Origin: Oenococcus sicerae
GTDB taxonomy: Bacteria > Bacillota > Bacilli > Lactobacillales > Lactobacillaceae
Length of the DNA: 64,000 nt
NCBI RefSeq assembly: GCF_004102045.2
Contig: NZ_CP029684.2
Location: 1,600,395-1,664,394 of the forward strand
Direction: 5' to 3'
The notes below the pieces were generated by a model, which had not been told where the DNA came from, made no database searches, and worked only from the letters and a program-made list of their open reading frames with translations. Each line of letters opens with the position of its first letter. Position 1 is the first letter of the stretch. This document shows positions 50,469-60,140 of the stretch, one piece after another. The translations under genes and the position numbers were made by a program.

Positions 50469-51056
50469 TCATTGATTTGCATTTGACAGTAATTGCCCAA
50501 TCTCTTTTAAAGTGAGTGCAAGTGCACAATTCCCAGAAGTATTTTGAGATTCTTCATTATCAAAGGCAAAATTTTTTCTATAAAAGCTCTGAGATTCAGC
50601 CAGGCTTTCAACAGTAACGAATGAGAGACCGCCAAATTCCAAACGATGATCGTATATGTTTCCGAGCAAAGAGAGCATTAGTTCTTTACCAAAACCCTTG
50701 TTTTGAAAACTCTCAGTAACGGCGAAATAAACAATATTAATCGACGGGTAGTCCGTAATTTCAGAAAATTTAAATTCGTGTTTCTTTTTATATTTTTTAG
50801 TTAATTTGGTAATTCCATTACTAAGAGTGTAAAAAGCAACAATATCATCTGTCTGTTTATTCACGAGAAGAAAAGTATTTGAAACAATTGACCAAGTGCG
50901 AGCCTTTGTTTTCAGAAAGGAATCAATTTCAGTATTGCCACAAGAAAAAGACCCCAGGGAATCACTGGGGTCTTTAAAATTTAACAAATTAATAACGTTA
51001 AATTCAAGACTGTCTTTCAAATCATTTTGCGGCAAAACTAAAACGCCCAATGCCAT
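50469..51056 (-). CDS. GNAT acetyltransferase resembling TacT/AtaT-type toxins
   Basis: Acetyl-CoA-dependent N-acetyltransferase. The N-terminal pattern SFSCGNTEIDSFLKTKA...IVAFYTLSNGI matches the toxin-like GNAT subgroup, which acetylates aminoacyl-tRNA in known cases. The acetyl-CoA loop is QNKGFGKELM. The start is uncertain: GTG 51068, ATG 51056 (used here) or TTG 51020 just after the upstream ORF's stop. A 57-codon ORF with a perfect Shine-Dalgarno overlaps its 5' end, the layout of an antitoxin-toxin operon. An ordinary acetyltransferase is also possible. Confidence 0.75.
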   Translation of the reverse strand: MALGVLVLPQNDLKDSLEFNVINLLNFKDPSDSLGSFSCGNTEIDSFLKTKARTWSIVSNTFLLVNKQTDDIVAFYTLSNGITKLTKKYKKKHEFKFSEITDYPSINIVYFAVTESFQNKGFGKELMLSLLGNIYDHRLEFGGLSFVTVESLAESQSFYRKNFAFDNEESQNTSGNCALALTLKEIGQLLSNANQ

Positions 51057-51195
51057 GAAGCCTATCACTGGCCTTCTTTATTTGCTGGCTTCTTTCTTTT
51101 GTCAAATTTCCGGAAACCCGGTTAGAAATCTTTTTAAAATCTTTATCTGATCCAACTTTGATTTCTCTAGTAAAATTGAAAGTATCTTGATTCAT
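51022..51195 (-). CDS. 57-aa small protein upstream of the GNAT gene, antitoxin candidate
   Basis: Starts MNQDTFNFTREIKVGSDKDF after AGGAGG (perfect, 5-6 nt before ATG); ends GRFSFAAK. Basic and helical in the middle (SGNLTKERSQQIKKASDRLH). Overlaps the GNAT gene by about 35 bp. It does not look like the ribbon-helix-helix DUF1778 antitoxins that usually accompany TacT. Strong ribosome site and overlap argue for a real gene; its function is inference. Confidence 0.65.
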   Translation of the reverse strand: MNQDTFNFTREIKVGSDKDFKKISNRVSGNLTKERSQQIKKASDRLHGIGRFSFAAK

Positions 51196-51395
51196 GGTTC
51201 CTCCTAGGCTATATATATATCTGCTTACATATTATCATGAATCTACATTTACGCAATCGAGAGATTCTCAACACACTATGAAAAATCAGAATTAAGTTAA
51301 GAGACACGATTATGAACAGCCAAATGGCAAAAATGGTAGGAAAATGGCCTTTTGTTGCTCAGGTCACCTCCACATTTACTTTTATAAAAATGTTT

Positions 51396-52106
51396 TTAGT
51401 TTATCGAAACTGCTGAAGGTTTGTCATCTGAGACCTTATCGGGTGAATTTTTAACAGTAAATTGCCGATTTTCTAGCATAATCTTCACATCTGCCATGTC
51501 AGCCACTTTCTGGTCGTGAGTAATCATGATGACAGTCTTTTTTGATTGATGGGCAACGCGCTGGAAAATTTCAGTAATCTCTTTTGTGTTCTGCTCGTCT
51601 AAATTACCGGTTGGTTCATCAGCTACTACGATTGGCGCATCGACAGCTAAGGCGCGTGCAATCGCCACATGTTGTTGTTGGCCACCTGATAGTTTTTGCA
51701 CGTTTTTTGTTGCCAGCTCTCCTTCAATACCAACAGAAGCTAATAAATCAATCGCGTACTGTCGATTACCAGCATGTTTTGATTTCGTGATTGATAGAGC
51801 TGAAACAACATTTTCTAAAGCGGTCATATAATTCATCAAATTATAGGCCTGAAAAACGACCGTAACGTCTTGATTTCGATATTTAGTTAAACCGATTTTA
51901 CGAATGTCTTTGCCATTGTAGCTAATCAGACCAGAGGCAGGCGAATCCAATCCTGCTAGAAAACTGACAAAGGTTGTTTTGCCGGATCCTGATTCCCCGA
52001 CAATTGCATATAGCGTGGAAGGATTGAATTTCAGACTGACATTTTTGTATAGGTAATCATCTGGATGGTTGAAATAATGTGTTAATTTTTGAACAGTTAA
52101 TGTCAT
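51396..52106 (-). CDS. ABC transporter ATP-binding protein (MacB/LolD type)
   Basis: 236 aa. Walker A GESGSGKTTF, Q-loop VFQAYNLMN, signature LSGGQQQHVAIARAL, Walker B IVVADEPTGNLD, H-loop MITHDQ. This class pairs with FtsX/MacB-like permeases for peptide or lipid export or resistance. The only permease nearby is the truncated copy directly upstream, so the transporter is probably non-functional or uses a partner elsewhere. Confidence 0.92.
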   Translation of the reverse strand: MTLTVQKLTHYFNHPDDYLYKNVSLKFNPSTLYAIVGESGSGKTTFVSFLAGLDSPASGLISYNGKDIRKIGLTKYRNQDVTVVFQAYNLMNYMTALENVVSALSITKSKHAGNRQYAIDLLASVGIEGELATKNVQKLSGGQQQHVAIARALAVDAPIVVADEPTGNLDEQNTKEITEIFQRVAHQSKKTVIMITHDQKVADMADVKIMLENRQFTVKNSPDKVSDDKPSAVSIN

Positions 52107-52116
52107 GGTTTTTCCT

Positions 52117-52485
52117 TCATTCTGAAATTAGAATCCTTTTTGGTTTGAGACTGATAATAGGAATCGCTCCTAATAATGTGGCTATAGCAACGATAACCAA
52201 ACCGAAAGCGCCAAGTTCAAGCAAAGTCCCAACGGTAACGTGAGTTGAGAGTTTATTTAATTGAGAGTTTCCAGTGAGAGTTGTACCAAATTGACGCATT
52301 TGACCACCGAAAGCTCTTGAATTGCTTGGACTTCCTGAACCAGCAGTATTACTATTCGGACCAGCTTGGTTTGAATTCCCGCCCCCAGGCCCGCCAAATC
52401 CACTTCGTAGACTCTGCTGCGATGTATTTTGCTGAGAAATTAATTGCTGGCCAATACTATTACCAAAGAATGAGTAGTCAAATAT
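52117..52485 (-). pseudogene. 3' remnant of an FtsX/MacB-like ABC permease
   Basis: An open frame without its 5' end: a Gly/Ser/Asn/Gln-rich extracellular loop (GFGGPGGGNSNQAGPNSN) followed by GTLLELGAFGLVIVAIATLLGAIPIISLKPKRIL, the last membrane helix and typical KPxxIL tail of FtsX-type permeases. In-frame stop at 52486-52488. Only the last roughly 120 residues remain; the ATPase gene follows after 10 bp. Confidence 0.75.
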
Positions 52486-52497
52486 TCAATATCAAGG

Positions 52498-52523
52498 AAC
52501 ACCACCTGTCATGGTGTTTTTTT
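52498..52523 (+). terminator. Orphan plus-strand terminator
   Basis: AACACCA / TGGTGTT stem, 7-nt loop, T-run. No intact plus-strand gene precedes it, so its gene was probably lost with the permease 5' end. Confidence 0.7.
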
Positions 52524-52535
52524 ATTCACTCAATA

Positions 52536-52573
52536 GTACAAAAAAACTTCTAGCTTATAGTCAGAAGTTTTTA
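52536..52573 (-). terminator. Terminator of the purA-purB-hpt-guaA unit
   Basis: AAAACTTCT / AGAAGTTTT stem with an 11-nt loop and T-run on the minus strand, 120 bp after the guaA stop. Confidence 0.8.
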
Positions 52574-52692
52574 TTTTGACAAATATTAGCTAAGAGCTAT
52601 CCCTTTCAGTTGCTTGTTAGCTTTTTGTTAGCACTTCATTGTCAAAAAGAGCTTAGAAAGCCTTTAAATAAAAAGTTTCTTTTAATAACTTA

Positions 52693-54249
52693 TTATTCCC
52701 ACTCGATTGTTGCGGGGGGCTTGCTCGTGATGTCGTAGACAACGCGGTTGATGTGGCCGACTTCGTTGACGATGCGTTCAGAGATTTTGCCTAATAAGTC
52801 CCATGGCAGTTTGGCAAAATCAGCCGTCATGCCGTCAATTGACGTGATGGCGCGAATGGCAATCGTCCAGTCGTAAGTACGGCCGTCGCCCATGACGCCG
52901 ACAGAACGCAGGCCGGTCAGGATCGTGAAATACTGCCAGATGTTGTCTTCTAGGCCGGCTTTAGCAATCTCGTCACGTAAAATCGCATCAGAATCACGGA
53001 CAATCGCCAGTTTTTCTTCGGTAATTTCACCCAAAATACGAATAGCTAATCCTGGACCCGGGAATGGCTGACGCCAGACTAAGGCATGCGGCATATCCAG
53101 CTCTTCGCCCAATTCACGGGCTTCGTCCTTAAATAACGTGCGCAAAGGCTCGATCAATTTAAAGTGCATGTCTTTAGGCAGGCCGCCGACATTATGATGA
53201 GATTTGATCGTCTGGGCCGTATCAGTGCCGGATTCAATCACATCCGTGTACAGAGTGCCCTGAGCTAAAAATTCAATCCCTTTCAACTTTTTGGCTTCGT
53301 CATTAAAGGTCTCGATAAATTCCTTGCCGATAATCTTGCGTTTTTTCTCAGGCTCAGTCACATGCGCTAATTTAGACAAAAAACGCCGCTGTGCATCAAT
53401 TTTAATAATATTCAGACCAAACTTACCGGCCAAAGAGGCCATGACCATCTCGGCTTCATTTTTACGAAGCAGCCCATGATCAACAAAAATACAAGTCAAC
53501 TGTTTGCCGATGGCTTTATGTAATAAAACAGCAACGACTGACGAATCAACACCACCGGATAAGCCCAACAGCACTTTCTTGTCACCAACCTCGGCGCGAA
53601 TTTTATCAATTTGCAGGTCGATAAAATCCTTCATCTGCCAATTTGCTTGACAGCCGGCGATCTTGAAGACGAAATTTTTTAAAATATCATTGCCATATTC
53701 AGACAAGGTCGTCTCGGCATGAAATTGAACACCATAGATTTTAGCCTGATCATTCGCGATGGCCGCGATCGCAGTCTTGTCCGTGCTGGCTGCCAGAACA
53801 AAACCGTCGGGTATTTTGGCCACGGAATCGCCATGACTCATCAAAACAGTCTGAGGATCGGGTGTACCCGCTAATAATAATGAAGGCTGTTGACTAAAAT
53901 GCAGCTTAGCCTGACCAAATTCACCATTGCCATTATTAGCCGCCACTTGACCACCCGGCAATTTATAAGCGATCAATTGCATACCGTAGCAGACGCCTAA
54001 GATCGGGATCTGCAGTTTAAAAATTTCCGGATCGATCGTAAAAGCATCATCAGCATAGACGGATTTGGGTCCACCAGATAAAATAATCGCTTTTGGCGCG
54101 TAGGCTTTAATTTCAGCAATCGTCATTTTGCGTGATTTCAATTCAGAAAAAACACCAAATTCACGAATGCGGCGGGTGATCAATTGATTATATTGACTGC
54201 CGTAATCAAGGACCAAAACTTTATCATATTGTTCAACTAGATCTGTCAT
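52693..54249 (-). CDS. guaA: GMP synthase (glutamine-hydrolysing)
   Basis: Amidates XMP to GMP. 518 aa: class I glutamine amidotransferase domain ([11 protein letters not shown], nucleophile in [15 protein letters not shown]), ATP-pyrophosphatase domain ([13 protein letters not shown]-loop) and dimerisation domain ending KPPATIEWE. Immediately follows hpt. Confidence 0.98.
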   Translation of the reverse strand: MTDLVEQYDKVLVLDYGSQYNQLITRRIREFGVFSELKSRKMTIAEIKAYAPKAIILSGGPKSVYADDAFTIDPEIFKLQIPILGVCYGMQLIAYKLPGGQVAANNGNGEFGQAKLHFSQQPSLLLAGTPDPQTVLMSHGDSVAKIPDGFVLAASTDKTAIAAIANDQAKIYGVQFHAETTLSEYGNDILKNFVFKIAGCQANWQMKDFIDLQIDKIRAEVGDKKVLLGLSGGVDSSVVAVLLHKAIGKQLTCIFVDHGLLRKNEAEMVMASLAGKFGLNIIKIDAQRRFLSKLAHVTEPEKKRKIIGKEFIETFNDEAKKLKGIEFLAQGTLYTDVIESGTDTAQTIKSHHNVGGLPKDMHFKLIEPLRTLFKDEARELGEELDMPHALVWRQPFPGPGLAIRILGEITEEKLAIVRDSDAILRDEIAKAGLEDNIWQYFTILTGLRSVGVMGDGRTYDWTIAIRAITSIDGMTADFAKLPWDLLGKISERIVNEVGHINRVVYDITSKPPATIEWE

Positions 54250-54810
54250 TTATTTAATCGTATCCAATTTCTCTGTATCGATCACGGCGATCACAGGCAG
54301 ATTGCGAAAATAGCCATTGTAATCCATCCCGTAACCAACCAAAAACTCATTCGGCACTTGAATGCCAGCATAATCAATTGCCACGTCAACGATCCGAGCC
54401 GCCCTTTTGTCGGTTAAAGCGACTAAGGTCACCGACTTAGCACCTTTTAACTTGAAATAATCACTGAGCCATTTCATCGTCCGGCCCGTATCGACGATCT
54501 CATCAACGATGACAACATCTCGATCGGTCAGATCCGTATCAACATCATGCGTGACACGGATATTGCCTGTTGACTGGGCATGATTATAGGATTTGACATC
54601 GATATAATCCAAATCAACATCCAAAGACATTTTGCGCAGCAAATCAGTCGTAAAAATTGCCGCACCCTTTAACACAGAAATAAATAAGGGTCGCGGTGAA
54701 TCAGCAAACTTCGCGTCTAACTGATCGGCGATCCGTTGGACAACAGCCGAGATATCCGTTTCTGTTGCCAAAACACCTTTGATCGCAGGATGACTCACTA
54801 GTGCATTCAT
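54250..54810 (-). CDS. hpt: Hypoxanthine/guanine phosphoribosyltransferase
   Basis: Purine salvage: hypoxanthine or guanine plus PRPP to IMP or GMP. 186 aa. PRPP loop DVVIVDEIVDTGRTM; FISVLKGAAIF and VDLDYIDVKSY fit HPRT. The stop directly abuts the guaA start; overlaps the purB stop by 4 bp. Confidence 0.96.
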   Translation of the reverse strand: MNALVSHPAIKGVLATETDISAVVQRIADQLDAKFADSPRPLFISVLKGAAIFTTDLLRKMSLDVDLDYIDVKSYNHAQSTGNIRVTHDVDTDLTDRDVVIVDEIVDTGRTMKWLSDYFKLKGAKSVTLVALTDKRAARIVDVAIDYAGIQVPNEFLVGYGMDYNGYFRNLPVIAVIDTEKLDTIK

Positions 54811-56108
54811 GCTTGCTCCAATCCAATTCTCTTGAATATTTTATCAACATTTCTCAAATGATAGTGATAATCAAAGGCATCATCGATTTCAGTCTGTGTC
54901 AATTTCGACGTGATCATGCTATCAGCTTCGACCAATTGTTTGAACATCACGTGTTGATCCCAAGAACGCGCCGTCAGAGGTTGTACAGTATCGTAAGCTG
55001 TTTCCCGGCTGAGACCCTTGTCGATCAATTTCAAAAGCAGACGCTGCGAATAGATCAGACCGTAAGTCTTATGCATATTCTGTTCCATCGTCTTTGGGAA
55101 AACAGCTAATTCGCTTAAGATTTTTGTGAAACGCTGCAACATATAATCGATCAAAATCGTCGTATCAGGCAAAATAATTCGTTCGGCTGATGAGTGCGAA
55201 ATATCCCTTTCATGCCAAAGGGTGATATTTTCCATAGCTGTCTCCATATGGCCGCGGATCACCCGTGCTAGGCCAGTCATGTTCTCTGAACCGATCGGAT
55301 TTCTTTTATGCGGCATCGCTGAAGAACCCTTTTGTCCAGCCGCAAAATTTTCCTCTACTTCATGAATTTCCGAACGCTGCAGACCGCGAATTTCCGTTGC
55401 AAAATTTTCGATACCTGTGGCGATCAAGGCAATACAATTAATATAATCTGCATGCAGATCGCGTGGCAGTACCTGTGATCCGATCGGCTGTGCTGTCAGC
55501 TTTAATTGTGCCATGGCATCTTCTTCGACTTCCATCGGCACATTGGCAAAAGTACCGACAGCACCGGACAGTTTACCCGTCTCGACAGCTGCAGCCACAC
55601 GATCAAAGCGGCTGATATTGCGCTTGGTCTCTTGATAATAACGAGCAACAACCAGACCAAAAGTCGTCGGTTCAGCATGGACACCATGTGTCCGGCCCAT
55701 CATGACCGTCTGCTTGTATTTTAGGGCCATACTTTTAATTTGTGCCAAGTAAGCCTGCAGATCCTGTTTAATGATCGCATCGGCTTGTTTAAAACGCAGA
55801 CCTTGAGCCGTATCAACAACATCGGTCGAAGTCAGACCAAAATGGATCCAACGTTTTTCCGGTCCAAGCGATTCTGATACATCACGCGTAAAAGCCACGA
55901 CATCGTGGTGCGTTTTCGATTCGATTTCAGCAATGCGATCAACATTAAAAGCAGCTTTGGCTTTGATAGCGTCAACATCAGCTTGCGGAATTTTGCCATA
56001 ATCAGCCCAAGCTTGATCAACAGCGATCTCAACTGCTAGCCAAGTCTGATATTGGTTTTCTAATTCCCAAACAGCAGCCATTTCCGGATTCGAATAACGA
56101 TCAATCAT
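54807..56108 (-). CDS. purB: Adenylosuccinate lyase
   Basis: Cleaves SAICAR and adenylosuccinate. 433 aa. Signature [27 protein letters not shown], and [11 protein letters not shown]. Overlaps purA by 4 bp (ATGA) and hpt by 4 bp, indicating one transcript. Confidence 0.98.
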   Translation of the reverse strand: MIDRYSNPEMAAVWELENQYQTWLAVEIAVDQAWADYGKIPQADVDAIKAKAAFNVDRIAEIESKTHHDVVAFTRDVSESLGPEKRWIHFGLTSTDVVDTAQGLRFKQADAIIKQDLQAYLAQIKSMALKYKQTVMMGRTHGVHAEPTTFGLVVARYYQETKRNISRFDRVAAAVETGKLSGAVGTFANVPMEVEEDAMAQLKLTAQPIGSQVLPRDLHADYINCIALIATGIENFATEIRGLQRSEIHEVEENFAAGQKGSSAMPHKRNPIGSENMTGLARVIRGHMETAMENITLWHERDISHSSAERIILPDTTILIDYMLQRFTKILSELAVFPKTMEQNMHKTYGLIYSQRLLLKLIDKGLSRETAYDTVQPLTARSWDQHVMFKQLVEADSMITSKLTQTEIDDAFDYHYHLRNVDKIFKRIGLEQA

Positions 56109-57415
56109 ATTGTATGCAGTGCCTCTCTATTAGTTGACCAAATATCTTTCAGTAAATGAGTCTGTTCGGCATGCGGGCCGACAGCGAAAGCCAATAACGG
56201 TAATTGCAGCAGTTCTTCGATTCGTTTCAAATAATTTTGAACACTAGCTGGCAGGTCTGACAATTTTTCTGCGGCCGTAATGTCTTCAGACCAGCCCGGC
56301 ATCGTCTCGTAAACAGGCGTTGCTTTTTCCAAAAGACGCAGACTAGCTGGAAAATGATCAAGTTTTTCACCATTCACTTCATAAGAGGTCGCAATTTTAA
56401 CTTCGTCAAGGCCGCTCAAAACATCGAGTGAATTGACTGCTAATTGCGTGATACCGGCAACTTGAACTGCATGACGCAAAGCGACTGTATCCAACCAGCC
56501 GATGCGCCGCGGCCGTTTTGTGATAACACCATATTCATGACCAATTTCACGAATATGATTACCAATGCCATTTTTCAGTTCAGTCGGAAATGGTCCCTCA
56601 CCGACTCTTGAGGTATAAGCTTTCACCACACCGATCACCTGATTGATTTTATTGGGACCTGTGCCGCTGCCAACGGCTGCACCAGCAGCAACTGGATTTG
56701 AAGAAGTCACATAAGGATAAGTACCGTGGTCAATATCAAGCATGACGCCTTGTGCGCCTTCAAAAATGATTTTTTTGTCTTGTGCGGATAACTTGGCCAT
56801 TAAATCAGTCGTATCCGTGACATAGGCTGCTAGCTGTTTGCCATATTCAGAATATTCATCGTAAATCGTCTGAAAATCAAAAGCCTGACCACCATATAAT
56901 TTCGTAATTTCTTTATTCTTAAAGGGTAAAAATTCTTTTAAAACTGCTTTGAAGGCTTCTGGGTCGATCAGATCAACCATTCGAATGCCTTGGCGATTAA
57001 CTTTATCAGCGTAAGTAGGACCGATACCTTTTTTAGTCGTGCCAATGCGGCCGCCGCTTGCTTCTTCAGCAAGACCGTCTAAAGCAATATGATAAGGCAT
57101 GATCACGTGCGCACGATCCGAGATCCGCAGACCCGAAAGATCGATCCCGCGTGCTGCCAGCATTGCCATTTCTGCTAAAAGTGCCTTCGGATTAACAACT
57201 TCACCATTGCCAATGATCGCTAAATGATTCGGATTAATAATTGCGACCGGCAAAGAAGAAAGCTCAAACTTTTCATTCTTATGGTAAACCGTGTGTCCGG
57301 CATTATCACCGCCTTGATATCTGACAACAGCATCTGCCGTCTGACATAACAAGTCGACTACTTTACCCTTTCCTTCGTCTCCCCATTGAGACCCAACTAC
57401 GACAATTCCAGCCAT
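56105..57415 (-). CDS. purA: Adenylosuccinate synthetase
   Basis: GTP-dependent ligation of aspartate to IMP. 436 aa. N-terminal [14 protein letters not shown] phosphate loop, [17 protein letters not shown] and [23 protein letters not shown] precedes the ATG. Just downstream of the guaB terminator, so it needs its own promoter or read-through. Confidence 0.98.
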   Translation of the reverse strand: MAGIVVVGSQWGDEGKGKVVDLLCQTADAVVRYQGGDNAGHTVYHKNEKFELSSLPVAIINPNHLAIIGNGEVVNPKALLAEMAMLAARGIDLSGLRISDRAHVIMPYHIALDGLAEEASGGRIGTTKKGIGPTYADKVNRQGIRMVDLIDPEAFKAVLKEFLPFKNKEITKLYGGQAFDFQTIYDEYSEYGKQLAAYVTDTTDLMAKLSAQDKKIIFEGAQGVMLDIDHGTYPYVTSSNPVAAGAAVGSGTGPNKINQVIGVVKAYTSRVGEGPFPTELKNGIGNHIREIGHEYGVITKRPRRIGWLDTVALRHAVQVAGITQLAVNSLDVLSGLDEVKIATSYEVNGEKLDHFPASLRLLEKATPVYETMPGWSEDITAAEKLSDLPASVQNYLKRIEELLQLPLLAFAVGPHAEQTHLLKDIWSTNREALHTI

Positions 57416-57439
57416 GAATTCTCCTACAGTTCTAGATAT

Positions 57440-57470
57440 TAATAAAAAACACGTCGATACTCCCGACGTG
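57440..57470 (-). terminator. Terminator of guaB
   Basis: CACGTCG / CGACGTG stem, 7-nt loop, then T6ATT on the minus strand. Confidence 0.88.
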
Positions 57471-57502
57471 AATTACTATATGTGATTAGAACACGAACAT
57501 TC

Positions 57503-58651
57503 TCAAATACGGACGTAATTTGGTGCCTGTTTTGTAATATGGACATCGTGGGGATGAGATTCAACCAATCCGGCATTCGTGATTCTGACAAATTGGCCAC
57601 GCTCGATCAAATCATTGATCGTAGCTGAACCTGTATAGCCCATACCGGAACGCAAGCCGCCGAGGTCTTCAAAAATGACATCATCAACCTTGCCTTTATA
57701 AGGCGTCACAGCTTCAATGCCCTCAGGAACCAGTTTGTTGACTTCTTTGACTTCACCTTGGAAATAACGATCCTTGGAGCCATTTTGCATGGCTGCCATC
57801 GAACCCATACCGCGATAAGACTTATATTTTTTGCCATCTTCGCCAACGATCACTTGGCCAGGAGCTTCGGCTGTTCCGGCCAGCATCGAACCCAGCATGA
57901 CAGCATTACCGCCAGCAGCGATCGCTTTGACAATATCACCAGACCATTTCAAACCACCATCAGCGATGATCGTTTTACCATTTTTTTCGGCCACTTCTGC
58001 CGCGTCCGTAATGGCTGTAATTTGCGGGACACCGACACCGGCAACAACACGTGTGGTACAGATGGATCCAGGACCGATACCGACTTTAGCAACATCAGCA
58101 CCGGCATCGTAAAGGGCCTGGGTACCTTGAGGCGTCGCGATATTACCACCGATAATATTCAAGGTCGGATAAAGTTCACGGATCTGGCGAATTTTTCTTA
58201 AAACACCTTCGGAATGTCCGTGTGCCGAGTCAACAATAATCGCATCAGCACCAGCATCTACCAAAGCTTTAACACGTTCCAGCGTATCATTTGTCACGCC
58301 AACACCAGCTGCTGCGATCAGCCTGCCATTTTGATCAGTTGCGGCATTGGGATACTTATCCGCATCAATATCAGCGGTCTTGACCCTGGCAACTTCTTTA
58401 GCCTGATCAGCGATCAGCATGTTCTTATGAATGACTCCCAGTCCGCCATTTAAAGCCAGCTGTGTTGCCAAACGACCTTCAGTCACTGTATCCATGGCAG
58501 CACTTAAAATTGGAATATTTAAGTGCAAAGTCGGCGTTAGATCAGTACCCAATTGAACTTGATCGGGCGTTACTTCTGATTTTAACGGTACCAGTAAGAC
58601 GTCATCAAAAGTCAAACCGAGTTTTGCATATTTCTTTGAAAAATCTGTCAT
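57503..58651 (-). CDS. guaB: IMP dehydrogenase lacking CBS domains
   Basis: Oxidises IMP to XMP with NAD, first committed step to GMP. The ATG at 58651 gives [22 protein letters not shown]; the longer open frame upstream is riboswitch sequence. 382 aa instead of about 490: after HKNM...VARVK a short linker replaces the two CBS domains. Active-site loop [20 protein letters not shown] has the catalytic cysteine; [15 protein letters not shown] ends the barrel. CBS-less forms occur in lactobacilli. Confidence 0.95.
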   Translation of the reverse strand: MTDFSKKYAKLGLTFDDVLLVPLKSEVTPDQVQLGTDLTPTLHLNIPILSAAMDTVTEGRLATQLALNGGLGVIHKNMLIADQAKEVARVKTADIDADKYPNAATDQNGRLIAAAGVGVTNDTLERVKALVDAGADAIIVDSAHGHSEGVLRKIRQIRELYPTLNIIGGNIATPQGTQALYDAGADVAKVGIGPGSICTTRVVAGVGVPQITAITDAAEVAEKNGKTIIADGGLKWSGDIVKAIAAGGNAVMLGSMLAGTAEAPGQVIVGEDGKKYKSYRGMGSMAAMQNGSKDRYFQGEVKEVNKLVPEGIEAVTPYKGKVDDVIFEDLGGLRSGMGYTGSATINDLIERGQFVRITNAGLVESHPHDVHITKQAPNYVRI

Positions 58652-58672
58652 ATTATCCCCGCATTTTTTTAA

Positions 58673-58793
58673 TACAAAAAGGCATCCGCAGAAAAACTCA
58701 AAGTCAGCTGCAGACGCCAAAAAAGACATCCGCAGATAGTCCAGCATTGGTGCTGGGTAGAGACTGTCAGCCATTGTCCGACGATATACCTGC
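58673..58793 (-). promoter_or_regulatory. Guanine-type purine riboswitch with intrinsic terminator, ahead of guaB
   Basis: Aptamer 58732-58793: P1 GCAGGT/ATCTGC; the J2/3 core GTCTCTACCCAGC and the 3' core GCTGGACTAT, where the C of GACTAT is the base that specifies guanine over adenine. Expression platform: GGCGTCTGCAG pairs with CTGCGGATGCC followed by T5 (terminator, 58673-58718). The P1-side segment CTGCGGATGTC can pair with the same GGCGTCTGCAG as antiterminator. Guanine binding should therefore stop guaB transcription. Confidence 0.92.
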
Positions 58794-58805
58794 TTGGTTG
58801 TTCTT

Positions 58806-58833
58806 ATCTTACCAGAAATAAGTTAGAATGCAA
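58806..58833 (-). promoter_or_regulatory. Candidate guaB promoter
   Basis: TTGCAT (58828-58833), 16-bp spacer, TAAGAT (58806-58811) on the minus strand, about 12 bp ahead of the aptamer. Confidence 0.5.
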
Positions 58834-58850
58834 GGATTTGTTAAAAAACG

Positions 58851-60128
58851 TCATTTGCCCTGGGTCTGGCGTTCAAAATCAACTAATTGATAGCCGATAT
58901 CATGGCGATAATCAAGGGCTAAAGCCGCCTGATCCAAATAATGATAAAGCTGTTTTTGTGCAGCAGCTGCTGTTTTAGCGTGAGTCACCAGCGTTGCGAC
59001 CCGCCCGCCATTAGAAAGAAAAGCGGACGCTGATTTTGTCACGGCGGCATAATCAATGTCGATCGCCGCAGGCAATTGGGCAGACAGCGGCGTCAAAAAA
59101 CCTTTTTTAACATCAGCCGGATAGCCCGGCGCCGACAAGACCACTGCCAAAAAAACATCAGTTGTCTGCCAGTTGACCAGCGGCTGTTTGCCATCTAACA
59201 AATCCAAAATCAGCTGGTAAAAATCTCCCTGCAGCTGCGGCAGGATAGCTTGCGTCTCCGGATCACCAAAGCGGACATTGAATTCAACAACTTTCGGACC
59301 ACTTTTTGTTAGCATCAGACCCGTATATAGGACGCCGATAAAAGGACAGCCTTGATCGCACATCGCCTTCAAACTAGGCTCGACAATCTTTTTGATCGTC
59401 TCATGAATCGTCATCTCCGATACTTCTGCGACAGGACTGTAAGCACCCATGCCACCCGTATTCGGACCCTTATCATGATCGAAGCGCCGCTTATGGTCTT
59501 GAGCAGGCGGTAGATGAACAGCCGCACCATTTTCACCGATCAAGCTGAAAAAGGAAAACTCGATCCCCTGCATAAATTCTTCGATAACTAAATCTTCATG
59601 GGGAAACTTGGCATATAAATTGACTAAATAATCTTTAGCTGCTTGACGGTCAGAAATGATCGTGACGCCTTTGCCGGCCGCCAGACCATCCAGCTTAAAA
59701 ACGACTGGCAGATCATGTTTGGCCAAAATAGCTTGGGCTTGTGCTAAAGAATTTACACTATCAAAATCGGCCGTCTTCACCTTCGCTTCTTTTAAAATAT
59801 TTTTCGCAAAGGTCTTGGAGCCTTCCAATCGAGCTGCTTGCTTGCTGGGTCCGAAAATGCGTAAGCCAGCCTGCTTAAATACGTCGACCACCCCTAGCAC
59901 GAGCGGTTCTTCGCTGCCGACAAAAGTGAGATCAATTTTTTTCTTTTGGGCAAAGGCCGCCAATTCCGTCAACTGGTCAACTGCGATCGCAACTGTTTGA
60001 ATACCCGCTGAGATCATGCCGTCGTTTCCCGGTGCCACATATACCTGCTCAACTTGCGGACTTTTCACAAAGGTCTTCGCCAAGGCATGCTCGCGGGCAC
60101 CGGCTCCGATGATTAAGACTTTAGCCAT
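58851..60128 (-). CDS. purD: Phosphoribosylamine-glycine ligase (GARS)
   Basis: ATP-grasp enzyme forming glycinamide ribonucleotide. 425 aa. Starts KVLIIGAGAREHALA; LDGLAAGKGV, the HLPPAQDHKRRFD loop and FNVRFGDPETQ are diagnostic. AGGAGG Shine-Dalgarno, 12 bp after purH. Last gene of the purFMNHD run. Confidence 0.97.
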   Translation of the reverse strand: MAKVLIIGAGAREHALAKTFVKSPQVEQVYVAPGNDGMISAGIQTVAIAVDQLTELAAFAQKKKIDLTFVGSEEPLVLGVVDVFKQAGLRIFGPSKQAARLEGSKTFAKNILKEAKVKTADFDSVNSLAQAQAILAKHDLPVVFKLDGLAAGKGVTIISDRQAAKDYLVNLYAKFPHEDLVIEEFMQGIEFSFFSLIGENGAAVHLPPAQDHKRRFDHDKGPNTGGMGAYSPVAEVSEMTIHETIKKIVEPSLKAMCDQGCPFIGVLYTGLMLTKSGPKVVEFNVRFGDPETQAILPQLQGDFYQLILDLLDGKQPLVNWQTTDVFLAVVLSAPGYPADVKKGFLTPLSAQLPAAIDIDYAAVTKSASAFLSNGGRVATLVTHAKTAAAAQKQLYHYLDQAALALDYRHDIGYQLVDFERQTQGK

Positions 60129-60140
60129 TTAAATCCTCCT

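Noticed and set aside
58652..58774. Longer IMP dehydrogenase with a 41-residue N-terminal extension
   Set aside because: That frame runs through the riboswitch and terminator; the ATG at 58651 starts the conserved sequence and has a GGGGA ribosome site.
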